The notes under the pieces are model-generated. The model saw only the letters and a program-made list of their open reading frames with translations, did not search any database and had not been told where the DNA came from. From assembly GCA_031002005.1 (NCBI GenBank), contig JARYHS010013631.1, positions 63,175,832 to 63,239,831 of the forward strand: DNA of 64,000 nucleotides, read 5' to 3'. The DNA comes from Vandiemenella viatica (Eukaryota; Arthropoda; Insecta; Orthoptera; Morabidae). The number at the start of each line of letters is the position of its first letter. Within the stretch, counting starts at the first letter, position 1. Both the position numbers and the translations under genes were made by a program. Positions 55,070-64,000 of this stretch are shown in pieces.

Positions 55070-56540
55070 GAATATGTAATTAAATTGGTTAAACTTATTA
55101 AAGAATACCAAGCTGGCAAGAAAGATCAAGAATGGATCGTAAAATGACAAAGTTTATAACACATTAACTTACAATAAACTAGCAAGAAATAATGGACCAT
55201 CATGTGAACTGGCTGAACATCGGGCAGTGAAAAATGATTATCTGTCCATGCGTTTAGTAATGCTAACAAGGAAAGAAAAAACAGAATGTGGCTACAGTTC
55301 GTGAAATTTATTTGAGATAACTTTACCAGCTCGCAGATACCGTAGTTTCTGCAAACAGCTGTCGCACCCGAAAACCTTCGCCGAAACGAAAGCTAAAGTT
55401 TCACTTTTTCTCATATAAGGGACGCGGCCAGCTGTTCCTTCTCAATCCACAAGCTTTGAAATCTCAATTTGCGTCACTAATTTTTAATGATAAACATTAT
55501 TTCTTAAGTGGCATTTAGTAAAACACTGTTCTACTGTTAGCACATAGAGGTTGCTGCACATAGAGCGATCCTTGGTCACTGTTTCTTCTTCTGTGTCCGA
55601 ACGTAAACTGTGTTTGTTCTAACCTGAGTCGCCCATTCGTATTCCCAGCAGTCCACACAAGTCTTCGATAATACAGGACAGTCTGTAGTTGTATCGGAAC
55701 CCTCGCTTTCAAGCGTCAATCCTAATAGCAGGAGGGCATCCTCGGCAGCGGTAGTGAATAAATTCGGCCAGTAACTAGCATTAATTACAGAACTTACGTG
55801 CCTGGGATTCCTTCGCGAACACTGTACACGCAATTGACACTCAAAAGTCTTGTTTTATTTGCAGTTTTATTAATTTCACCTGTAACGAATCATAACAGCC
55901 TACGTATCGAAAGAGTAACGGGACTAGCAAAAAAGGTTCTTCAAAAGAAGAGCATTTTAGTATCAAATATTCTCCTAAAAGTAAAAAAAAAAAAAAAAAA
56001 AAAGTCTGAAATTGTGTCACCAGAACTCAGAAGCTTCATGGCGTGTTGATTAGACTCATAAGTAAGAAACATCTGAAATGTGATGTTAAGAAATAAATTT
56101 GAAAATTAAGAAGATCCTTGAAATACGACATGGACTTGTTTTTAGAATTAGATTTTCGCAAAATATTATAAAGGAAGATAAAGGAAGTGTGTAACATTTA
56201 GAGATCTTTGGCACTGGTTAAGGGGAAATATTTTAGTGGAGGAAGACATAGTTAACAGTAGGTGAAGCAGATAATTAAGAAAATTGGCAGTATCGATTAA
56301 GTGTAAACATTTCAGATCATATCACCGCAGCCTGTAGTCAATCATTGTATCAGCTGTTAAATGTGACTGACTACAGCAGTAACATTTTTTAAGCAATATT
56401 TAATTTGTGGTTAAAAAGGGCCTTTCTCGGCAAAGACGTCAGATGGAGATAAGGTAAAACTCTCGATGAAGAATGTCGTAATTTACACGGTTATTAACAG
56501 GCTGTTGGCTAAACCAATACTCCCTGCTGCACCTTCCCTA
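55070..56540. other. Unassigned DNA; possible old LINE remnant near 56200-56290
   Basis: ggaggaagacatagttaaca and gcagataattaagaaaattg (56238-56285) faintly resemble the RTE 3' block at 53195-53245. An A-run lies near 55984-56003. Nothing else was recognised. Confidence 0.35.
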
Positions 56541-56739
56541 CTCCTACAGAAAAACTATTGAAGTTGGTGTCCCTTGCAATCCCTCGCTCTCCTCCACGAA
56601 ACTTCCTGATACGGCTTTGAAGGGAGATCAAATCACTCACACCACCCTGTCATAAATAAAAGTGACGCACTCATCGTAGCCATTCTGCAGATCCGCCAGG
56701 AAACCCAACCATCTCTGAGGTCTACAATCTGTCATCTTA

Positions 56740-56850
56740 TAGTTTATACTGCGAAGTTGTTACGTGCGGAGCCATTACAGTGTCTGCACTGCCAGTGATT
56801 CGGGCATGTTTTCCGTGACTGTAAACTGCGCCTGGTGTACTTAACTTAAA
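56740..56850 (+). pseudogene. Remnant of a LINE ORF1 (Gag-like) CCHC zinc knuckle
   Basis: The frame through 56752-56840 reads EPLQCLHCQ, stop, FGHVFRDCKLRL. The Cys-X2-Cys-X4-His-X4-Cys spacing (C, C, H, C) and the preceding PxQCxxCQ.FGH match the nucleic-acid-binding knuckle of Jockey-type LINE ORF1 proteins. An in-frame TGA shows decay. The limits of the remnant are not clear. Confidence 0.6.
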
Positions 56851-56854
56851 AATA

Positions 56855-57710
56855 ACAGCCATTTAAGACTAGAGATATGAAAAGATGATTTGGTAAAACA
56901 CGAATCCTGTCATAAGAGAGGTGTGATGCAAACTACTTAATCAGCAAATATTATATAAATATTTCACTACATTCAAACCTTCCCGCAATTAGTATGGAGT
57001 AGACATGTGACACTGATGATTGTACGTCGAGCATGGACGCAAAGATCAGTGGAAAACTTTACGATTTCAGAAGAGTAAGCCGAATGGACGACAGCGTATT
57101 TAACCTCTCTTATATTATCTTCATACCAACGTATGAGACATAGCCGGAACCAGGGATAAGCAATGATGTGGATGAGTAATCAGTATAGTTTTCGATTGCT
57201 ATTTGCATTGTAATGTAGTCAAATACAGTGTATGAAGATGATGTGAGGGCGTATGCTATGTGATTCTATAGTGGTCTCTTTTGTGTTATGAACCAAAGAT
57301 CAATAAGTGGATGTAAAAATCAGAGCAGCCAATTGGTGTCCACTATTCAATAAACGTGAGAGAGAAGCAGAGTTTAACTCCGCAATCACAAAGTCACTTC
57401 AACAGCAATAGTATCGTATAACCCTATTGCATACGTAGCAGGTCATTATGCAACGGATGCCATTACATCTTCTTAGCTCTTGGACAATCCATAAAGTGAC
57501 TCAATTTCCAAAACTGCTTCAGACGTTCGGGTAATTAAACTTTGGTCAGCTATTTTCAATTAATTTGTGCGAAGATTTATCTGATTGTAACAACACCTCT
57601 AAGAGTCGTGACATAGTGCACAACAGTTTGTAGTATGTATACATGATTTCTTCTTCTAGGACAGCATATGACCAAAGTTTAAAAAAGTGAGGATAGATGA
57701 AGAGATTGTG
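56855..57710. other. Unassigned AT-rich DNA up to the gap
   Basis: No recognisable feature. It does not resemble the DNA left of copy A of the duplication (30200-30449). Confidence 0.4.
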
Positions 57711-58710
57711 NNNNNNNNNNNNNNNNNNNNNNNNNNNNNNNNNNNNNNNNNNNNNNNNNNNNNNNNNNNNNNNNNNNNNNNNNNNNNNNNNNNNNNNNNN
57801 NNNNNNNNNNNNNNNNNNNNNNNNNNNNNNNNNNNNNNNNNNNNNNNNNNNNNNNNNNNNNNNNNNNNNNNNNNNNNNNNNNNNNNNNNNNNNNNNNNNN
57901 NNNNNNNNNNNNNNNNNNNNNNNNNNNNNNNNNNNNNNNNNNNNNNNNNNNNNNNNNNNNNNNNNNNNNNNNNNNNNNNNNNNNNNNNNNNNNNNNNNNN
58001 NNNNNNNNNNNNNNNNNNNNNNNNNNNNNNNNNNNNNNNNNNNNNNNNNNNNNNNNNNNNNNNNNNNNNNNNNNNNNNNNNNNNNNNNNNNNNNNNNNNN
58101 NNNNNNNNNNNNNNNNNNNNNNNNNNNNNNNNNNNNNNNNNNNNNNNNNNNNNNNNNNNNNNNNNNNNNNNNNNNNNNNNNNNNNNNNNNNNNNNNNNNN
58201 NNNNNNNNNNNNNNNNNNNNNNNNNNNNNNNNNNNNNNNNNNNNNNNNNNNNNNNNNNNNNNNNNNNNNNNNNNNNNNNNNNNNNNNNNNNNNNNNNNNN
58301 NNNNNNNNNNNNNNNNNNNNNNNNNNNNNNNNNNNNNNNNNNNNNNNNNNNNNNNNNNNNNNNNNNNNNNNNNNNNNNNNNNNNNNNNNNNNNNNNNNNN
58401 NNNNNNNNNNNNNNNNNNNNNNNNNNNNNNNNNNNNNNNNNNNNNNNNNNNNNNNNNNNNNNNNNNNNNNNNNNNNNNNNNNNNNNNNNNNNNNNNNNNN
58501 NNNNNNNNNNNNNNNNNNNNNNNNNNNNNNNNNNNNNNNNNNNNNNNNNNNNNNNNNNNNNNNNNNNNNNNNNNNNNNNNNNNNNNNNNNNNNNNNNNNN
58601 NNNNNNNNNNNNNNNNNNNNNNNNNNNNNNNNNNNNNNNNNNNNNNNNNNNNNNNNNNNNNNNNNNNNNNNNNNNNNNNNNNNNNNNNNNNNNNNNNNNN
58701 NNNNNNNNNN
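57711..58710. other. Assembly gap, 1000 N
   Basis: Exactly 1000 unknown bases, so the length is probably a placeholder. All reading frames reported across it are artefacts. Confidence 0.99.
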
Positions 58711-59061
58711 GTCATCTTCCTGTGACGTTGGCATATATACTTGTACTAATGTGGTTGGGACGGGCTTAGTTTCTAACCTCATCAAAATAATCCTGTCACT
58801 AAATTGTTCATAATAACTCACCCGTTTCCCTACTTTCTTGTTCATTACAAATCCTACACCAGTGACTCCATTGACAGCTTGTGTGCTAATTATCCTGTGT
58901 TCCCCAGACCAGAAATCCTGTGCGTCCTTCCATTTAATCTCACTAATCCCAACAACATCTAACTTAAGTTGTTCCATCTCCCTTTTTAAGTTTTCTAACC
59001 TACCTGCCCTATTCAGACTTCTAACATTCCACGCTCCGACTCGTAGAATGTTTCTATCCAT
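58711..59061 (-). CDS. LINE apurinic-type endonuclease domain (N-terminal 117 codons, partial)
   Basis: It starts at ATG 59061 with MDRNILRVGAWNVRSLNRAG. The WNVRS block carries the metal-site Asn, and VVGISEIKW holds the catalytic Glu of APE-type nucleases. GVGFVMNKKVGKRV, DRIILMRLETKP and VQVYMPTS follow as in RTE/BovB-type LINEs. The enzyme nicks target DNA to prime reverse transcription. The part read shows no stop. The remaining endonuclease and reverse transcriptase would lie in the gap, so intactness is unknown. Confidence 0.88.
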
Positions 59062-59502
59062 TCTGATGACTCCTCCCTAAGCAGTCCCCACCCGGAGATC
59101 CGATTGGGGGACTATTTTACCTCCGGAATATTTTGCCCAGGAAGAAGCCATCATGATATATGTAATTTGAGAGGATTACATGTCCTCGGGATACCCTTTG
59201 GGTCTTTAATGCAGTGGTTTCCCGTTGCCTTCTGCATCCCCATGCCGTTGATCATTTCTGATTCATCCGCCTTTAGGGGCCGTTTCCAACCCCAAGGGCA
59301 AGAGGGTGCCCTGAACCGCTCCCCGCTCTTCCGCCCTCTTTTCAGAGGCCGTTGGCAAGCAGTGGGTGACTCCTTATACCGGGAATCTTTCAGTCGCCAG
59401 AGCCTCGTCCGTGCAAACAGGGTGCACCACGTGAAGGAGAGGTTGACATTTGGTTGGAAAAGACTAGTATAGTCTCTCCCAAACCCTTACACCCCAAGAG
59501 GT
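58711..59502 (-). mobile_element. RTE-like LINE, 5' end and start of coding region, cut by the gap
   Basis: Minus strand. A ~440-bp GC-rich 5' untranslated leader (59502 to 59062) is followed by the start of the endonuclease-reverse transcriptase protein. The remainder disappears into the N gap. The 5' end sits exactly at the left edge of duplicated copy B (gctttacctctgacgaaa at 59505). Confidence 0.8.
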
Positions 59503-59785
59503 GCTTTACCTCTGACGAAATAAAATAAATTAAACTTCCACCCTGTAATGCATGATAGTTCTGATCAATGAGAATCTGACTTTAAAATTATCTAACTTAA
59601 TCGGATGCGACGTAAGTCATTTCCTAAGTAACTAAATCCAGTGTTCCTTCCATCACAATCATCACTTCATTTTTAAGACAACTATTAATGGTATGTTCCG
59701 CCTTCACACATTTTGTTGTGACAAATCTTTTTCGGATTAATCTATTTTCCTTCTTCGTCGTTTTAACCCTTTTATGTCTTCCATA

Positions 59786-60478
59786 ATCTACATCTACATC
59801 TATACTCTGCAAATCACAAATACTGTGGGTGGCAGAGGGTGCTAAACACCAATCCTAATTCTGCGCATTCCAATCCCGAACAGATCGAGGAAAGAAGGAA
59901 TGCATAAATTAATCAGTACGGCATCTTATTTCTCTAATCTTATCCCTCCTGTCATTGCGACCTAAATAGGTTGGCGGAAGAAGTATTTCGTTGCACTCGT
60001 AACTTAAAGATTTTCGCATATTCTCCAGCAAATTCAAACAAAAACGACGTCGTCTGTCCGCCAAACAATCCCAGCCCAACTCACGAATCAGCTCTGTGAC
60101 ACTTACGTAAGGACTGTAACTAGCAGTCACAAATCGAGCGGCTCTTCTCTGTACTTTCTCTAATTTGTCAATCAATCCCTTGCGATACGGATCCCAAATT
60201 CCACAGCAGTATTCCAAATGCGGACGCACTAGTGTTTTGTACGCTATTTCCTTTGTATGAGCATTACAACTTCTCAAAATACGTCCTATGAATCGTAGTT
60301 TGGAATTAGCTTTGCCTACAACGGAAGTTATGTGCAAGTCCCATTTCATGTTGCTTTGTACTGTTACGCCTAAGTACTTCAAGGAATCCACAGTGTCAAC
60401 AACTGAATTGTTAACTTTGTACTCTTGAGAAAAGGGGGTCTTTTTATTACTTATGTGCATTTCCATCCATTTCTTCCT
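59786..60478 (-). mobile_element. CR1/L2-like LINE, 5'-truncated (copy B)
   Basis: Same insertion as 30748-31437, carried by the duplication, with the (ATGTAG)-type tail at about 59786-59803. Confidence 0.85.
59909..60466 (-). CDS. LINE reverse transcriptase C-terminal part (185 codons, copy B)
   Basis: Same length and blocks as copy A: YLGVTVQSNMKWDLHI, KTLVRPHLEYCCGIWDPYRK, EKVQRRAARFVTASYSPY. Here the motif is the family-typical YLGV where copy A has YQGV. It is open but lacks catalytic domains, so non-functional as an enzyme. Confidence 0.85.
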   Translation of the reverse strand: MEMHISNKKTPFSQEYKVNNSVVDTVDSLKYLGVTVQSNMKWDLHITSVVGKANSKLRFIGRILRSCNAHTKEIAYKTLVRPHLEYCCGIWDPYRKGLIDKLEKVQRRAARFVTASYSPYVSVTELIRELGWDCLADRRRRFCLNLLENMRKSLSYECNEILLPPTYLGRNDRRDKIREIRCRTD

Positions 60479-61659
60479 AGAGGGCCTATCTAATGATTTA
60501 CTGATTTAAGTTAAATATTTTTAACTCTTCTCTTATTTGTTCACTACTTTTCTCATAAAGTAATGTGTATCCATCCATGGATATCAGAAGTTACGCATAA
60601 TTAGTTGTTGAGTCATTGTACCTTCTATCATTCTAAAAAAAATCTCAAAATAATCTTCTGAATAGCCCAAAGTTCCCTTATCGATTATGAACTTGTTTTT
60701 TCTTATTTCAGTCTCATCTTGAATCAACATGTTAAATTGTGCCAGCAAAAACATTTTAGTAAAAAAAAAATAGTATCATACTTAATAACAATAGTGAAAC
60801 AATAAGAATTACTACATCATTTAACATCTTTACACATGTATTCGCGCTGTTATTATTGAGGGTGTCATGTTCTGCAAGTGACAGTTCATTCGCGCTGTTT
60901 CGGTTCGTTCTAATGGTAAAAATTTAAAAAGTTGACGGTTATCTGACAAAAATGTTTCCAAAGAAGTACAATAGCCTGTTATTATTTTTGACTGAAGACT
61001 ATGCCATTATACCATAAAGTTCTCAAAGCTGTCGGACGTTAACAGGTCTGATTTTAATAAGATTTTGAAAATAGCTCTTGAAAAACTACGTGCTATATAT
61101 AGTTTATTGTGAATTTTAAATAGGAATTATCATGAGAATATTATTTTATCAAAACTCCAGTGGTGTCATAATCGTTGAGGAACGTTCAGAAAATATTGTT
61201 TTGCATTCTAATTTTCACACAGAGTGTTCTAAAATGGAATTTGCTCCAGAATGACCGTTTATCACGTGCGAGAGAAGTAGGGGCTATTCCGCCAGTCTCA
61301 GCCGTATTTCAACGATGCTTTTGCCCACAGTAGCAAATGACGCCATTCCGTGGTTTTATTGACCCAACAGCCTTGTTCATTTAAGGATTTAAGTGCTGGC
61401 AGACGTGGGTGACATTATTCGCGACTAACGATAGTGTACTGCAGTCAAATATGGACGAGGCTACGGTTGCAACCACCCTCACCATTACATTCTTCCCAAT
61501 ACTTGTTCGACCTCTCTAGTTCGAGACGAGATCAAATGTCATTGTTCTCGGAACATAAAATGATATTTTATAACCAGCAATCACCAATTTAAGTGCTTAA
61601 GTTATATCAAAGAGTGTTTTCTCTAAAATTTCTCTAAAATGATGGTGTTTTTGGCCCAT

Positions 61660-62460
61660 TTTTTCAATCAGTCTCTCGACTGGTTTGATAGTATCCTTCA
61701 CCCCTTCCTATCTTGCGCTAACTTCTTCATCTGAATATACCACTTTCGACTTAAATCTTCAGTTATCTGCTACAAATATTCTAAACTTTGTCTATTTCCA
61801 CAATTCTTTCCTCTGCATGTTCCCTCCACTAACAAGTTAACAAAATCTTGCATGTCTCAAAATATGACCTAACATCCTGTCTATTTTTTCTATAGGATTC
61901 TTCCACAAACTTCCTCGCCCATTATTTCCAAAACTCGTTTGTTTCGCACATCATCTGTTCACTTAATTTTCAGCATTCTCCTATAGCACAAAATTTCGAA
62001 TAGTTCAATCTCGTATTCCTAACGTCCATGATTCGTTGCCATAAAATGCTGTGCTCCACACACAGAGTTTTAAAAAGTTCTTTCTGAGATCTAGATTAAT
62101 ATTCGAAACTAAAATATTTCTCTTTTTCACCAAAGCTCTTTTTGATAGTGCTATTCTGCATTTAAAATCATTCCTGCTTCGGCCATCGTTTGTAATTTTG
62201 CAGAATTTATTTCTCCTATAGTATCCGATCCTATTTTTATATTTAATCCACTATTACCGCTATCATTTTACTACATTTCATCACTTGTGTTTCGATTTGA
62301 TTTATATTTAGTCCAAAATCTTCCTTCAGTACTTTATACATGACATTCAGTAACTTTTCAATATCCTCAACCTCTTCTGCTAAGAGGATAATGTCATCAG
62401 CAAATCGTAGCATATTGATTTTTCTCCTTGAATACTTATGACACATTCAATCTATTATTT
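61660..62460 (-). pseudogene. RTE-like LINE fragment (copy B)
   Basis: The minus frame 62446-62243 contains INMLRFADDIILLAEEVEDI, with the RT catalytic FADD, then LLNVMYKVLKEDFGLNIN and IETQVMKCSK, the usual continuation in RTE/BovB-like proteins. Downstream (minus) the sequence decays as in copy A. Confidence 0.8.
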
Positions 62461-62842
62461 ACTTACTTTCCATACAAATTGAATATTAATTGATATAGAC
62501 TGGAACATTGTCTCGCACCGTTTTTAACTGATGCATGTCTCTTATGATTCTCTGTTTTGATTATAGCGGCTTGATTCTTATATAGATTATTATGTTTTCT
62601 TCTATCTCAAAATTTTATACCCGACTTCCTTAAAATTTTGAACATCTTTTCAAACCTAACATTATCAAAAGCTATTTCTAAACCAACAAACGCCATAAAA
62701 GTATCTTTGTTTTTCTTAATACGCCCTTCAAGTATTAACCTAACTATGCAACTAACGTTTAATAGTTTGAATACTTAAGACCCGTAGCAAAAACAGTATT
62801 TCATGGTCTTATAAAGTTGTCTTTTTGCTTTTGGACAGTGGG

Positions 62843-63008
62843 AATTGGAGCCAGAAGAAATTGGGAAGAGAGGAATGCCATGAGAAGAATGGACAAAACA
62901 AGTCAACAGAGGTATTCACTTGAGAGACTACGAAGAAAATCCGTGGAAAGATATATGTAGCTTCGCGACGCCATAGACGACCATACGCAATGTGGAAAAC
63001 TTGTGTAA
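62843..63008 (+). other. Counterpart of the possible exon, copy B (disrupted)
   Basis: Same splice-acceptor-like tract (tttttgcttttggacag) and frame as 33750-33919. Here tatatgtagctt has TAG where copy A has TGG, and AATAAATAAA has become AATAATTAAA. Confidence 0.25.
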
Positions 63009-63431
63009 ATAATTAAACAGTTCTGAATAATTGTTGTATGTTTTGTGAAGATTTTAAATAATATTAAGATGATATGTTCAAGCTATTGAATTTAACTTAC
63101 TGTCTAGGTTCCGGGCCTACTTCGCTATTTTAAATTATTCAATTTGCAATGCCTTTTACGGCTATTCAAATACCATCCCCAAAAATAGTAGTCTATATAT
63201 GATAGAAGCTACAGAAAATTGAATACAAAATGATTGTATTATACCTGTCTAATTCAGTTTCTTATCTTTTTTCCCTGTTTTCTGAATAATTTCTTGTATT
63301 CAGTTGTTTTCAGTATTAGCTGCAAGTTAACAAATTTCAGTAATGTCGAGTCAGATGACTCTTGCATCACTTATTCTTTCTCAAACATAGAAACCTGCTC
63401 AACAACTTGAGAAATATTTAATAATAAACTA

Positions 63432-63945
63432 CTAAATGCCCCATGCGAAAATGTCGCGAATGATATACTACGATGAATAGCGATGTTGGTCGTTTGAGGA
63501 AGGATGAAAGAAGAACCGGTCAATTTGTAGCAATTGTATATTTGTCAACTGAATCAGATACGTAGCAAAGCACTGCCAACGTCTTATGAAACAATTAGAA
63601 ATGATGAAGTGTTTCCCCAACAGAAACAAAAATATCCGAAAAGCTACTTACTCCAGAAAACACACACAGTTTATCAATATCATTGTGATATGTGGTGTTG
63701 CTATCTAGCGGTAATGCGATCACTCCTTATGGACGCTAGCGCAACCTAGCAGCTTGACTCTGAACTAGCGCTTACCCGTGACCTTGATAGTTCATAATTT
63801 TATCATTTACTGGTTGAATTTTGAAAAATTATTTCTTAATTAATGTTAACAAAGCTGAGAACTTAATCTATTAAATGACACCCCATTTACCAATTTTGGT
63901 TAAGTATGAAAGGAAAAAGATATTTCGTCACAAAAAATAGTATAT
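63432..63945 (-). mobile_element. Reverse-oriented relative of the Helitron-like element (copy B)
   Basis: Same arrangement as 34315-34835. The terminus ctaaatgccccatgcgaaaa starts at 63432 and the single reversed monomer lies at about 63800-63940. Confidence 0.6.
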
Positions 63946-64000
63946 ATGGTAGAAACTAAAGACCCACGGATCTGGTGTACAATAAGCCCAACTGCTTAAG

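Larger units (their letters stand above)
59503..64000 (+). repeat. Duplicated segment, copy B (direct repeat of 30450-34882)
   Basis: Matches copy A from gctttacctctgacgaaa to the window end (gcccaactgcttaag). B has small extra pieces, such as about 30 bp near 62475-62505. It lacks a ~15-bp duplicated tract that A has after gacgaaa. The true right end is beyond the window. Confidence 0.92.

Noticed and set aside
57546..59061. Long open frames of 340-460 codons across the N gap
   Set aside because: They consist almost wholly of unknown residues. Only the 117 codons right of the gap (58711-59061) are real sequence.

Overview
The window is 64 kb of AT-rich, repeat-dominated eukaryotic DNA. It almost certainly comes from an arthropod nuclear genome. 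My best guess is a large-genome insect of the polyneopteran type (orthopteran- or phasmid-like), judged from the mix of repeats: a tRNA-derived SINE family ending in ggttcgaatcccc-type box B, CR1/L2-like LINEs with an (ATGTAG)n-type tail, RTE-like LINEs, a Tc1 element, a mariner-like element, hAT elements, a Penelope-like element and a Gypsy retrotransposon. This taxonomic guess is recall of repeat style, not a database result. I found no host protein-coding gene that I can support. One possible terminal exon is listed as a speculative finding.

Layout. 1-2.9 kb: a repeat with 130-148 bp internal units, an 8-bp satellite and two SINEs. 4.5-5.2 kb: the 3' end of a LINE. 5.7-7.6 kb: a 167-bp tandem array, organised as a 334-bp dimer, that ends in a Helitron-like hairpin plus CTAG. 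8-16 kb: mostly unassigned AT-rich DNA with scattered SINEs. 16.0-17.3 kb: a mariner-superfamily element with long terminal inverted repeats and a mutated catalytic residue. 19.6-20.2 kb: a GC-rich island of unknown nature holding a run of 53 A. 21.2-22.6 kb: a 5'-truncated Penelope-like element bracketed by ~185-bp inverted repeats. It lies against a multiply broken copy (22.6-24.2 kb) of an uncharacterised repetitive arthropod protein family. 26.7-29.8 kb: dispersed repeats, a SINE and a LINE 3' end.

30.45-34.88 kb and 59.50-64.0 kb are two direct copies of one ~4.4-kb segment. The second copy runs off the window. Each copy carries a CR1-like LINE 3' end, an RTE-like fragment and one reverse-oriented relative of the 5.7-7.6 kb Helitron-like element. 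35.7-36.05 kb: a G/C-tract element with a hAT-like end. 39.7-40.6 kb: a non-autonomous hAT with a perfect 8-bp target duplication. 45.7-46.9 kb: a Tc1 element with both termini but a broken transposase. 47.77-53.05 kb: a very young Gypsy element with nearly identical LTRs and a 5-bp target duplication, inserted into the 3' end of an RTE-like LINE. 54.58-55.06 kb: a long-TIR MITE. 57.711-58.710 kb: 1000 N. To its right is the 5' part of an RTE-like LINE that abuts the second copy of the duplication.

The genes here do not form a pathway. They are parasites at different stages of decay, several nested: Gypsy within RTE, Penelope beside a pseudogene, and LINE fragments inside a duplicated block. 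The Gypsy element is the only one that looks recently active.
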